Source: Pseudomonas nitroreducens (GTDB taxonomy: Bacteria; Pseudomonadota; Gammaproteobacteria; Pseudomonadales; Pseudomonadaceae). Taken from it: 64,000 nucleotides of DNA. Position 1 is the first letter of the stretch. The number at the start of each line of letters is the position of its first letter. Below are positions 1-8,635 of the stretch, piece by piece. Where the stretch lies: contig NZ_JALJXP010000006.1 of NCBI RefSeq assembly GCF_024170165.1, positions 248,001 through 312,000 on the forward strand, written 5' to 3'. The notes below the pieces were generated by a model, which saw nothing but the letters and a program-made list of their open reading frames with translations, was not told the DNA's origin and searched no databases. The position numbers and the translations under genes are program-made.

Positions 1-824
1 TGCAGACTGACCTTGATGTCTCGTCGGGTCAGTGCCAGCAAACTCCGGATGGCGTGCTTGATGCCTCGACCGCCTTGATAACCGAAGAGGCGGCTCAGGG
101 CGTAGCTTTCGTCGAAGCTGCGTTGCAGGCGTTCCAGCAGTGCGTAGTCGTGAGAGTGATACACCACCCCGTCGTGGGCATAAGCCTTGTGATGACCGGC
201 CTCTACGACCAGCCGTGCCCAGGCCTGGTCTTCGGCGAAGTCGACTTCGGGATAAGGGATTTTCTCCCAGACGCTGCGCCGCAACATGGCGTTGTTGTCG
301 GAGAAGAAATAGAGAAACTGACGATAGCCTTCTTCGTTGGCGTATCGGTCCCGCGAGTCCAGGTGAACCACAGGCTGGCTGGTGAATCCGTCGAAGTGTG
401 CTTCCAACTCGCGTCGGTTGAATACACTGGCCTCGGGGTACGCGATATGACGGCCGAAGACTCCTGCAATGCTTGGATTGTTCAACAAGGGGGTGACCAT
501 GTTGAGCAGCCAGTCGTTGGAGGCGGGAAGTGCGTCCTGGGTGATCATGGCGACGAACTCGCCTTTCGCCAGGGATACGGCCAGGTTTCGCGTTTTACCG
601 TGGCCGAATTCCTGAGGGGGAATTTCAATCAGGCGCACCTGGGGATATCGGCGGGCAATAGCCAGCGTCTCGTCGGTGGAGCCTGAGTCAACGACCAGCA
701 CCTCCAACTCACCGGGGATGCGCTGCTCGAGGACACTGGCCAGAACGCGGCCGAACAGTGGGCCGCCATTCTTGGTGGGTATGACAACCGAAATTCTCGG
801 GTGCGAGGATGACTCCAGCGTCAT
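1..824 (-). CDS. GT2 family glycosyltransferase (rhamnosyltransferase-like), C-terminus beyond the window
   Basis: The minus strand is open from an ATG at 824 to the window edge, giving 274 residues without a stop. The start overlaps the stop of the upstream epimerase gene as ATGA. The N-terminus has the GT-A pattern: ISVVIPTKNGG at about residues 11-21, LVVDSGSTDET at about 43-53, and a DQAWARLV segment near 195, as in inverting GT2 enzymes. The family transfers a nucleotide-activated sugar to a growing lipid-linked glycan at the cytoplasmic face of the inner membrane. Position in an rml/wzm-wzt operon makes rhamnosyl transfer likely, but donor and acceptor cannot be read from the sequence. 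The gene is the last visible one of the polysaccharide operon. Confidence 0.85.
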   Translation of the reverse strand, partial: MTLESSSHPRISVVIPTKNGGPLFGRVLASVLEQRIPGELEVLVVDSGSTDETLAIARRYPQVRLIEIPPQEFGHGKTRNLAVSLAKGEFVAMITQDALPASNDWLLNMVTPLLNNPSIAGVFGRHIAYPEASVFNRRELEAHFDGFTSQPVVHLDSRDRYANEEGYRQFLYFFSDNNAMLRRSVWEKIPYPEVDFAEDQAWARLVVEAGHHKAYAHDGVVYHSHDYALLERLQRSFDESYALSRLFGYQGGRGIKHAIRSLLALTRRDIKVSL

Positions 825-1753
825 CGCTTGGCCGCCTGCTCCAACCAGTCGAGCGTACGGCGCAGGCCTGACTCCAGGTCCACCACCGGCCTCCACTGCA
901 GCTCGCGAGCAGCGCGCTCGTTGCACAGGACACTGGTCGGTACGTCAAACGGCCGGCCCGGCAGATAGTTGCGCTGGATGTCCTTGCCAATCACCTTTTC
1001 CAGGCTGGCAACGAGCTCGTTGAGCGAGGTGCCGCTTCCGGAACTGATGTTGAAGACCGACTCGGGACCATCGTAGGTCGTGGCCTTGGCGAAAGCCTCG
1101 GCGACATCCGAGACGTGGATGTAGTCGCGCGTCACGCTGCCATCACCCCATATGTCGATGGGCTGATCCTTCAAGGCCTTGCTCAGGAACACGCCGACCG
1201 CGCCCTGGGCGGTTTCAACTCGCTGGCGTTCACCATAGGGATTGGTCACGCGCAGGATATTGGCCTTGATCCCATGCAGATGCTGATACATCAGCAGGTA
1301 CTTCTCGATCATCAGTTTGGTGATGCCGTACGAAACCTGTGGCTCGGTAGGATGCAGTTCGTCGATGGGCAGGTAGCTCGGTGGCCCGTAGACCGTACCG
1401 CCGGAAGAGATGAACACGATCTTGCGAATACCCTTGCTCACCATCAGGTTCAGCATCTGCAAGGTGGCGATCAGGTTGGTCTGCACATCGTAGATCGGAT
1501 CGTCATTCGAACTTTTGGGCAGAGTGGTGGAGACCAGGTGCAGCACGGTGTCGACACCATCCAGTACTTCCGCCACGTCATGGGTGCTCATGAGATCGCC
1601 AGTGACCCATTCGACCTTCTCCTCCGCGATGAACTCGCGATAGGGCGGCACGCGTGGGCGCTCGAAGATCCTGAGTTGATGGCCGTCTTGCAGAAGACGA
1701 TCGGCAATGGCCGAACCTATGAATCCACCGCCACCGAAAATTGCAATTTTCAT
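821..1753 (-). CDS. NAD-dependent epimerase/dehydratase (extended SDR, nucleotide-sugar)
   Basis: This 310-residue protein is an extended short-chain dehydrogenase of the UDP-glucose 4-epimerase type. A glycine-rich nucleotide-binding motif GGGGFIG lies at residues 7-13, a serine pair in ISSGGTVYG near 116, and the catalytic YxxxK as YGITK at 142-146. Such enzymes epimerise or dehydrate a nucleotide sugar in the cytosol. The gene overlaps both neighbours by 4 bp (ATGA), so it is translationally coupled inside the polysaccharide operon and probably supplies a second sugar donor besides dTDP-rhamnose. The exact substrate is unknown. It is not rmlB, which is present separately in the same operon. 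Confidence 0.85.
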   Translation of the reverse strand: MKIAIFGGGGFIGSAIADRLLQDGHQLRIFERPRVPPYREFIAEEKVEWVTGDLMSTHDVAEVLDGVDTVLHLVSTTLPKSSNDDPIYDVQTNLIATLQMLNLMVSKGIRKIVFISSGGTVYGPPSYLPIDELHPTEPQVSYGITKLMIEKYLLMYQHLHGIKANILRVTNPYGERQRVETAQGAVGVFLSKALKDQPIDIWGDGSVTRDYIHVSDVAEAFAKATTYDGPESVFNISSGSGTSLNELVASLEKVIGKDIQRNYLPGRPFDVPTSVLCNERAARELQWRPVVDLESGLRRTLDWLEQAAKR

Positions 1754-4239
1754 CGAGTCATACCGGGAATGTTCGTCACCGCGCAGCGCATGGCCTTATC
1801 GGTAATGGAAAGGGGGAACAGACGTTCCAGTGCGTGCAGCATGGAGCCATCGTAGGGCAGGGGCTCTTCCGGGTAGTCCTGCCATTGGAGGTCGAGTTCG
1901 ACAATCGCTCTAAGTGCATCGCTGCGGGCCCAGAACATGGTGCCCACCGGGAATTGCAGGTGAGTGGGCAGTTGGCCGATTCCAAGACGCGTCGCCAGCT
2001 CTTCAGCAAATGGGCGGTTGGCGCTCCAGCCTATGGCATTGGGGTCGTCAGGGAACACCATGCCGATCAATGGCTCATTCTGCAGCGTGGCGATAATGCG
2101 ATCGGCCATGGCACCGGCCTGGCCGCCCAACAGATTCTCGAGAAGGAAATGGTACCAAGTTTCCCCCATGGAGCGGTCTTTCACGTCAGCGCTCATCTTC
2201 GTATGAAGATGCCCGACGAAGTCGTAGTCACGGACCAGCTCCGGGCCAAACTGGGTCAGGAAGGGACCGATATCGCGGCCTCGGTTGGGAACCGTCACCA
2301 GCGCCTTGACCACTCCCGGATAATTGTCGAGCTCCTTGTTCACCGCCTCTCTGGCGAGTTCACTGGGGACGCTCACGAACAGATCCGGGCGCAGGCTGTT
2401 GTGCTTCAGGCGTTCAAGCATTTCCCCGAGCAGCTTCGGGTAATAGACATGCAGATGCAGCGCCACGCGGCTGCCAGGCTTTAGAGCTGGTGCCTGCCCG
2501 GTGCTGGAGATGACCGGACTAATCCAGCGCCCTTCAGGCTTTCCTTTGCGCAGGTAGTCAGCCAGTGGATCGGGGCCGCCGATCGGCAGGCCATTCAGTT
2601 CCTGATAGATGCCCGGATGAAAACCAGGGAATGGCTTGCGCTGGCCCATGCCGCATGCCCAGGCCCGCACATAGCCAAGGGTGGCTTCGGATGCGGGTTG
2701 ATGGCGGAAGCGCGGCAGTGAATAGAAATCTTGTCGCAGCAGCCCCGACTCCAGAATGAGCGCGTTGTCTTCAGCCTCCTGGTGCGCCTTCTCTGTAATG
2801 CTGGCAGCGAGCGCCTCCAGGCGTGCGACGTAGTCCGTCATGTTGAAGCGCCGGTCCGCCAGGGCCCGTGACTGCTGGGCCACGTGTTGGTACAGAGACG
2901 GATCGTCAGCCAGGCGCAGGACCTTGGCTGCCAGCTCCGCGCTGTCCAGGTAGCCCGCTACGCACTCATTCCGCAGACCCTCCTCAATGAGGATATCGGC
3001 GATGCCAGTGGTGTTCTCGTAACACAGCACCGGAAGACCTTCGCACAGTGCGTCAATGGCGACGTTCGGCAAAGGGTCCAGACGCGAGGTCAACAGCAGG
3101 GTGTCCGCCTGCTGATAGACGCTGTTGATATCGGAGGTTTCGCCAATGAATGACAAGTGTCGCTCGAGACCTGAACGTCTGACCTGGTCGGCCAGGTAGA
3201 CCGAATATCCCACGTCATGTTCTGGGTCGTAGCCCTTGCCGATCCACACGAAACGAAATTGACGGGCGGGGTTGGAGCGCAGGATGCGGCTCGCGCACTC
3301 GATGAATAGGTCAACGCCCTTGCGAACCTGGACGAATCCCAGGCCGACGACCAGGAACGTGTCCTGCTCGGCCGTGGAAGGGCTAAGTGCCTTGAGGAGT
3401 TTTCTATCGTGGCCGGCGTCTTTTCGGCTGCCCTCGTCAGGCAGCGTGCAGCGTCCTTGCGGCAGGATGTGCGCGACATCCTCGGCCAAGTCCGGGTATT
3501 CCTCCAGGGTATTCATCAGCGTCAGACGTGCCGAGAAGACGGAGTCGCTCGACCAGAACAGCGCATCGCGGAATGCATGGCGCGGCCGGGTGTAGGCGGC
3601 GAATTCGTGTAGAAGGCTGATGCGCGGGATGTGGCGTTTGGCCAATGCGGGCAGAACGACGCGCGACTCAATACTGTTCACCAAGGCAAACTTGATGCGG
3701 CAGCGCTCGACCAACTGTCCCATGATCAAGTCTGCCAGAGCGGGGTTGTGTCGGATATCGTAAGGACCCATAACCACGGCACCGGCATCGCGGAATGCCT
3801 GCACCAGGGGGCCGTCTCCCAGCAACAGCGCGATGACGTTGTAGCGCTGGTTCAGCTCGCGGACCAGGTTGAGGCTGAGAATCGGCGCCCCAGTGCGCGA
3901 TGCCTCGTGACTGACGACCAGTACAGTCTCACGGGCCGAACTGAATTCGCTCTCGAGGCTTCCGATTAGCTGCAACTGAGGGAGCTTGGCTATACGGCCC
4001 TCGAAACGCCCGAAACGGTAGAAGTGCTCCTCCGGGCTGATCTTCGCGCCGGCGATATCAGGATACTGCTGCAGGTAAAAAGCACGCTCGTAGAGATGCG
4101 CGCAATCGGCGATCTGCAACAGGCACCGATAATAGTGGCTTCGCAGCCGCCTGATCAGGGCATTCAAAACTCTTCTGCTCAACTCTGACTTCCTGTAGTG
4201 GGGCGGGCTTGCACCTCGCGCCCTCCATTTTTCTTTCAA
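1750..4239 (-). CDS. Bifunctional glycosyltransferase: GT4 domain plus RgpF-like rhamnan synthesis domain
   Basis: The 829-residue protein has three parts. Residues about 44-85 carry a small module with YLQQYPDI, EEHF and FGRFEGRI. Residues about 103-490 form a GT4-type (GT-B) glycosyltransferase with SHEASRTGAP near 110 and the donor-site segment SRLDPLPNVAIDA near 385-397. Residues about 590-829 match rhamnan synthesis protein F, with NRGRDIGP near 652 and HLHTKMS near 678. It is a tandem paralogue of the C-terminal part of the upstream 1440-residue protein but lacks the sulfotransferase and coiled coil. The longest reading starts at TTG 4239, overlapping the upstream stop. A TTG at 4182 preceded by AGGAAG is an alternative start. 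Likely role: polymerising rhamnose-containing repeats. Confidence 0.8.
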   Translation of the reverse strand: MKEKWRARGASPPHYRKSELSRRVLNALIRRLRSHYYRCLLQIADCAHLYERAFYLQQYPDIAGAKISPEEHFYRFGRFEGRIAKLPQLQLIGSLESEFSSARETVLVVSHEASRTGAPILSLNLVRELNQRYNVIALLLGDGPLVQAFRDAGAVVMGPYDIRHNPALADLIMGQLVERCRIKFALVNSIESRVVLPALAKRHIPRISLLHEFAAYTRPRHAFRDALFWSSDSVFSARLTLMNTLEEYPDLAEDVAHILPQGRCTLPDEGSRKDAGHDRKLLKALSPSTAEQDTFLVVGLGFVQVRKGVDLFIECASRILRSNPARQFRFVWIGKGYDPEHDVGYSVYLADQVRRSGLERHLSFIGETSDINSVYQQADTLLLTSRLDPLPNVAIDALCEGLPVLCYENTTGIADILIEEGLRNECVAGYLDSAELAAKVLRLADDPSLYQHVAQQSRALADRRFNMTDYVARLEALAASITEKAHQEAEDNALILESGLLRQDFYSLPRFRHQPASEATLGYVRAWACGMGQRKPFPGFHPGIYQELNGLPIGGPDPLADYLRKGKPEGRWISPVISSTGQAPALKPGSRVALHLHVYYPKLLGEMLERLKHNSLRPDLFVSVPSELAREAVNKELDNYPGVVKALVTVPNRGRDIGPFLTQFGPELVRDYDFVGHLHTKMSADVKDRSMGETWYHFLLENLLGGQAGAMADRIIATLQNEPLIGMVFPDDPNAIGWSANRPFAEELATRLGIGQLPTHLQFPVGTMFWARSDALRAIVELDLQWQDYPEEPLPYDGSMLHALERLFPLSITDKAMRCAVTNIPGMTR

Positions 4240-7200
4240 CGGGTTATACCGGGAACGTTAGTTACCGCCAGGCCGTGTCCATTTCTGATGCAGTGGATCG
4301 GCAGCAGGCGCTCCAGGGCGTGCAGCATGCTGCCATCATACGGAAGTGGCTCGTCGGGGTACTCGTTCAGGTCGCCGAAGCGGCTGACCAGTGGGGCGAG
4401 TACTGAGCTTCGTGCCCAGAACATGTTGCCTACCGGGAAATGGAAATGCTCCGGCAGACTCTCGGCTGCCAGGCCGAGTCGCGGGGCAAGCTCTTCGGCG
4501 AATGGGAGATTGCCAGACCATCCCGTGACGTAAGGGTCGTCCGGGAAAACCAGGCCAAGCGACGGATCCTGGCTCATGCGGCCGAGAATAATGTCTGCCA
4601 TTCGGTGTTGCCTGGTACCCAGCATATTGTCCATCAGGAAGCGGAACCAGTTCTGCCCCATCGTTGGGTCAGCGACATCCACGGTCTTCTTCGTGTGGAT
4701 ATGCCCCACCAGATCATAGCCATCGACCAGCTCTCGGCCGAAGGCGCAGAGCATCGGTCCGATGTCGCGTCCCTTGTTGGGGGTGACCTCGAGCTTGATG
4801 AAGTGCCCCTCGAAACTCTTCAGCAGTTCGGATACTTGCCGCTGGGCTTCTTCGCTGGGAACGCTGATGTACAGATCCGGCAACACATCGTTGAAGGTAA
4901 GGCGCTCGAGTATTTCCGGCAGCAGATCCGGATAATAGGCATGGATATGCAAGGCGATCCGCAACGTCGAAGGCAGGGCCTCGACTGGTGTTTGTGGTGT
5001 CAGGACAGGCAGCAGCCACTTGCCTTCCGGATGGTTGGCCCGGATAAAGTCCGCGAGGGGGTCGATGCCGGAGCCGAGCAGCTTGTTTTCCTGGAGGTAG
5101 ATGCCAGGATGGAAACCTGGGAATGGCTTGCGGCAGCCAATCCCGCTGGCCCAGGAGCGCGTGTAGAGTCGCAGAGCTCTTGAGCGGTCCAGCTCGGAGA
5201 GATCGGGCGCAAGGATGAAGTCCAGGCGCGGCAGCTCGGAGTGTTCGATCGTGATCAGATCGGCCTTCTCCTGGCGGCACTGGATCTGCACATCGCCAGC
5301 GAGTGCCTCCAGGCGCGATACGTAACCGGTCATATCGAAGTACTGCCGGGATTTCAGCCGGCAGCGCTCGCCCAGATCTTCGCGTAGTGCCTTGGAGCTG
5401 GCGAGCGATAGTATCCGCTCGGCCATGGCGGTGGTGTCCAGATAGGGGGCAACGCACTCATCTCCCAGTCCGCTGGAGTTCAGGAAGTCAGCGATGCCCG
5501 TCGTCTTGTCGAAGCAGAGCACTGGCAGTGCGTGATCCATCGCGTCGATGGCGACATTGGGCAATGGGTCCAGGCGCGAGGTCAGCAGCAGTACGTCGGC
5601 CTCTTCATAGACCGTATCGATCGCCGAGGTTTCCGGAATGAACCTGACGATGTTCTCCAGGCCCGCGCGACGAATCTGGTCAGCCAGGTAGACCGAGTAG
5701 CCAGTGTCCAGGTCAGGATCGTAGCCTTGGCCAATCCAGACGAACTGACACTTCTGTCCGCCCGGCAATTGTGCTACCCGGGCAGCGCACTCGATGAACA
5801 GGTCGACTCCTTTACGCAACTGGACAAAGCCGGCCCCCAGAACCACGAGGGTGTCGAGTGGTTGCTGTGCCGGTCGCAGTGCATTGCGGATGCGATTGCG
5901 TTCCTTCTCCACGGCTACGGGTTGGATGCTTTCCGCGGGGACGATGCAGCGTCCTTGCGGCAGCACGCGTATGGGGCGTTTTGAAACCTCCGGATACTCC
6001 GACTGTGCGCTTTGCAGTGTCAGGTCTGCGGAGAAGACGGTTTCACCGGACCAGAGCAGCGCTTCTCGGAATGCGTGGCGCGGACGCGTGTAGGCGGCGA
6101 ACTCATGGATGAGGCTGATCGAAGGAATGAAGCGCTCAGCCAATGCCGGCAGAACGACCCTGGATTCGATGCTGTTGACCAGAGCCAGATCGATGTTGAA
6201 CCGGTCGAGTACCTTCGCGACCATGATCGAGGCCAGACTCGGCGTGCCGCGAATGTTGAGCGGGCCCACTACTACAATGTTCGCGTCGACGAACGCGTCT
6301 TCCAGGGCGCCCCCACCGAGCAGCATCGCCACGACGTTGTGCTCGCGGCTGAGCGCCTGTACCAGATTCAGGCTGAGTATTGGTGCGCCAGTGCGCGAGG
6401 CCTCGTGACTGACGACCATGACGGTTCTGCGCTTGGGGTCGAAGGTGGTGGCGTCACCTCGGATCTGTAGGGGCGGGAGGCATCCGATCCGGCCTTCAGA
6501 GCGCCCGTGGTGCAGGTAGTGTGCATGCGGATCGACACCCGCTGCCTTCAGGTCCGGATAGAGAGTCAGGTACAGTTCTGGATCGAATGCAGCGCCGTCG
6601 ACGAGCGGCTCCGATGGTGTCGCGGTCGTGTGCCCGCTTTCACCTTGAAGGCTGCGCACCGATTGCAGGAGACCTTCGAGGAGTGCGGCCGTTTTGGGGG
6701 CGGCCTTGGCGCTCATCTGAAGCGGGGCCGGTAGCGGGACATCGGAGATCAGCGAGAAAAGGCGCTTCTCCAGCAGTCCGAAAGCCAGGAAATGCTCTTC
6801 GGCGGTGAGGCCCGACTGGGCTATATCCGGATAATTCTCAAGATAGGCCTGTGGATCGAAGGCGAACTCTTCACTGACCAGCCGGGACAGTTGTTGGCGC
6901 GGGCTGTTCTCTGAATTGCCGAACCACGATTGCCTGCGCCAGGCTCTGGATGCGAAGGTCACTGCAAGGGCCCTGGCATAGGTCTGGGTAATGACCTGAT
7001 ACTTGCACAGCAGGTCCGAGTACTTCTCCACCAGTTCGATGTTGTGGACCAGGTCCTGGCGCAATTGACGCTTGTTCTGGCTGATGCTTTCCAGGGCCAG
7101 GGCAGAGTCATGGGAAAGCTTTTCATAGGCAGCGATCTTGCGCCGGACTTCCTGCAACTGTGCTGACTGTGCGTGAATCTGAGTCTTCAGCGAAGTCTCG

Positions 7201-8558
7201 CTGGAGGTCAGTTCTGCGACGGTGACTTCGGCCTGCGCACGATACTGACGCAAACGGGAGAGTTCCTTATTGCGCTCCGACAGCTGTTTGCCGAAGTGCT
7301 CCCCCTGCTGGGACTGTTCGTCGATATTGCGCTGAAGCTCGCTGATTTGCTCGGCGCAATGACTGAGTTCGGATTTGAGCGAGGCAATTTCCTGCTCGCG
7401 GCTATTGAGCGCCTTATACCGTGACTCGCTGGCCTGGACATGCTCGGCCAGCGATTGGGTCAATTCACCAATCTGTGCGTTGCGTTCGTTCAACTCTTCC
7501 TGAAGTCGATCACGCTGCCTCAGCGCCTCGTCAATCGCACGATCACCTTCCGCCGATACGGCCTCTTCGCGATGCTCCTGCGCGCCATCGATCGCTTTCT
7601 GCATCAGGACCGTATTGGTTTCCAGCAGCTTCTCGATCAGTTGGGCGCGTTCGCCTGCCAGCTGCTGCTGCTGCTGATACTGCGTTTCCGTGGATTTGAT
7701 GCGTTGCTGGAAGTCAGCGATGCGTGCGTGTCTGGACTTGAGCATGTCGATGCCCTTGAGCGCGACACGGAAGGTTTCGCTGCTTTGCTGGGCCTTGGAA
7801 GGCGGCAAGGCTTTTTCGTAGCCGAATCGCTCAAAGTCGTCGCGGTACAACTCGCTGATCAACTGGATAGAGCGAGGAGTGAAGTATTCGGACGAGAAGG
7901 GGATCAGGCTTTCGTTGGCATTGCTGCTGGTAAACGGGTTGATGAAGTTCGACCCGAGCGACTGTTGCAGCAATGCCTCCAGCTCGGATGTGTTTTCCAG
8001 CTGGGCAATCAGGGTATAGGGGACAACGTCAGGACACAGCAACTCTGCTTGTGGGGTCCAGTGCAGATCCCAGAATGCAGGAGCTTCTTCGCTGGCCAGG
8101 TGCTCCAGAAAGGCCTCGAATGCATAAGCAGCGCTTTCGGGGGTAGAAACACGCATATGGAAGAAATCGTGCTTCAGATAGGGCGTCGACTGAAACGGCT
8201 CCTGCAGGAGCAATTTGGATTGCCAGGCGGAAAATATCCGTTTGTAGGGATTGCGGACCACGGCGAAACGAAGAATATCCGGCGCGTCGAACAGGCCAGA
8301 CAGACGTGCTTGATCGAATTGAGTGACCTCCGGAGCCACCTTGTGAAAGGTGTCATGGATGATCAGCTCCGGCGAGCTTTCCTGGCTTCCGCCCAACTGG
8401 CGAATCGCGGCCGTATACCCTTCCTGCTTGGCAATCCACCATTTCAGAGAGGTGCACGCTACCTTGGGCGTGGAAATATAAAGAAGCTTGTTCTTTGGCG
8501 AAAAATAGGAGTTGTGCAGAAGAAACTGCCAGTTCTTCGTTGAAAGATTGTATTCCAT
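4236..8558 (-). CDS. Sulfotransferase - coiled coil - GT4 - RgpF multidomain protein
   Basis: This 1440-residue protein is much larger than ordinary glycosyltransferases. Residues 1-245 look like a carbohydrate sulfotransferase of the Sulfotransfer_2 type. STPKVACTSLKWW (29-41) fits the PAPS 5-prime phosphosulfate loop, and VRNPYKRIFSAW (101-112) fits the 3-prime phosphate-binding motif. Residues about 270-525 are rich in Glu, Gln, Lys and Leu with heptad character and should form a long coiled coil. Two copies of a 40-residue module (566-604 and 657-694, with YPDI/YPDL and GRSEGRI) follow. A GT4 domain spans about 710-1090 and an RgpF-like domain about 1198-1440. ATG 8558 is the start; the stop overlaps the next gene. 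By inference it both extends and sulfates the exported glycan; no enzymatic activity is demonstrated by the sequence alone. Confidence 0.85.
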   Translation of the reverse strand: MEYNLSTKNWQFLLHNSYFSPKNKLLYISTPKVACTSLKWWIAKQEGYTAAIRQLGGSQESSPELIIHDTFHKVAPEVTQFDQARLSGLFDAPDILRFAVVRNPYKRIFSAWQSKLLLQEPFQSTPYLKHDFFHMRVSTPESAAYAFEAFLEHLASEEAPAFWDLHWTPQAELLCPDVVPYTLIAQLENTSELEALLQQSLGSNFINPFTSSNANESLIPFSSEYFTPRSIQLISELYRDDFERFGYEKALPPSKAQQSSETFRVALKGIDMLKSRHARIADFQQRIKSTETQYQQQQQLAGERAQLIEKLLETNTVLMQKAIDGAQEHREEAVSAEGDRAIDEALRQRDRLQEELNERNAQIGELTQSLAEHVQASESRYKALNSREQEIASLKSELSHCAEQISELQRNIDEQSQQGEHFGKQLSERNKELSRLRQYRAQAEVTVAELTSSETSLKTQIHAQSAQLQEVRRKIAAYEKLSHDSALALESISQNKRQLRQDLVHNIELVEKYSDLLCKYQVITQTYARALAVTFASRAWRRQSWFGNSENSPRQQLSRLVSEEFAFDPQAYLENYPDIAQSGLTAEEHFLAFGLLEKRLFSLISDVPLPAPLQMSAKAAPKTAALLEGLLQSVRSLQGESGHTTATPSEPLVDGAAFDPELYLTLYPDLKAAGVDPHAHYLHHGRSEGRIGCLPPLQIRGDATTFDPKRRTVMVVSHEASRTGAPILSLNLVQALSREHNVVAMLLGGGALEDAFVDANIVVVGPLNIRGTPSLASIMVAKVLDRFNIDLALVNSIESRVVLPALAERFIPSISLIHEFAAYTRPRHAFREALLWSGETVFSADLTLQSAQSEYPEVSKRPIRVLPQGRCIVPAESIQPVAVEKERNRIRNALRPAQQPLDTLVVLGAGFVQLRKGVDLFIECAARVAQLPGGQKCQFVWIGQGYDPDLDTGYSVYLADQIRRAGLENIVRFIPETSAIDTVYEEADVLLLTSRLDPLPNVAIDAMDHALPVLCFDKTTGIADFLNSSGLGDECVAPYLDTTAMAERILSLASSKALREDLGERCRLKSRQYFDMTGYVSRLEALAGDVQIQCRQEKADLITIEHSELPRLDFILAPDLSELDRSRALRLYTRSWASGIGCRKPFPGFHPGIYLQENKLLGSGIDPLADFIRANHPEGKWLLPVLTPQTPVEALPSTLRIALHIHAYYPDLLPEILERLTFNDVLPDLYISVPSEEAQRQVSELLKSFEGHFIKLEVTPNKGRDIGPMLCAFGRELVDGYDLVGHIHTKKTVDVADPTMGQNWFRFLMDNMLGTRQHRMADIILGRMSQDPSLGLVFPDDPYVTGWSGNLPFAEELAPRLGLAAESLPEHFHFPVGNMFWARSSVLAPLVSRFGDLNEYPDEPLPYDGSMLHALERLLPIHCIRNGHGLAVTNVPGITR

Positions 8559-8635
8559 GATCTCGATTCTTCTCTTCTAGCCCTGGCGGTCTCGGCGCCT
8601 GCTCGTTATTTCTTCTTCGCTGCAAGCAGGGTGCT

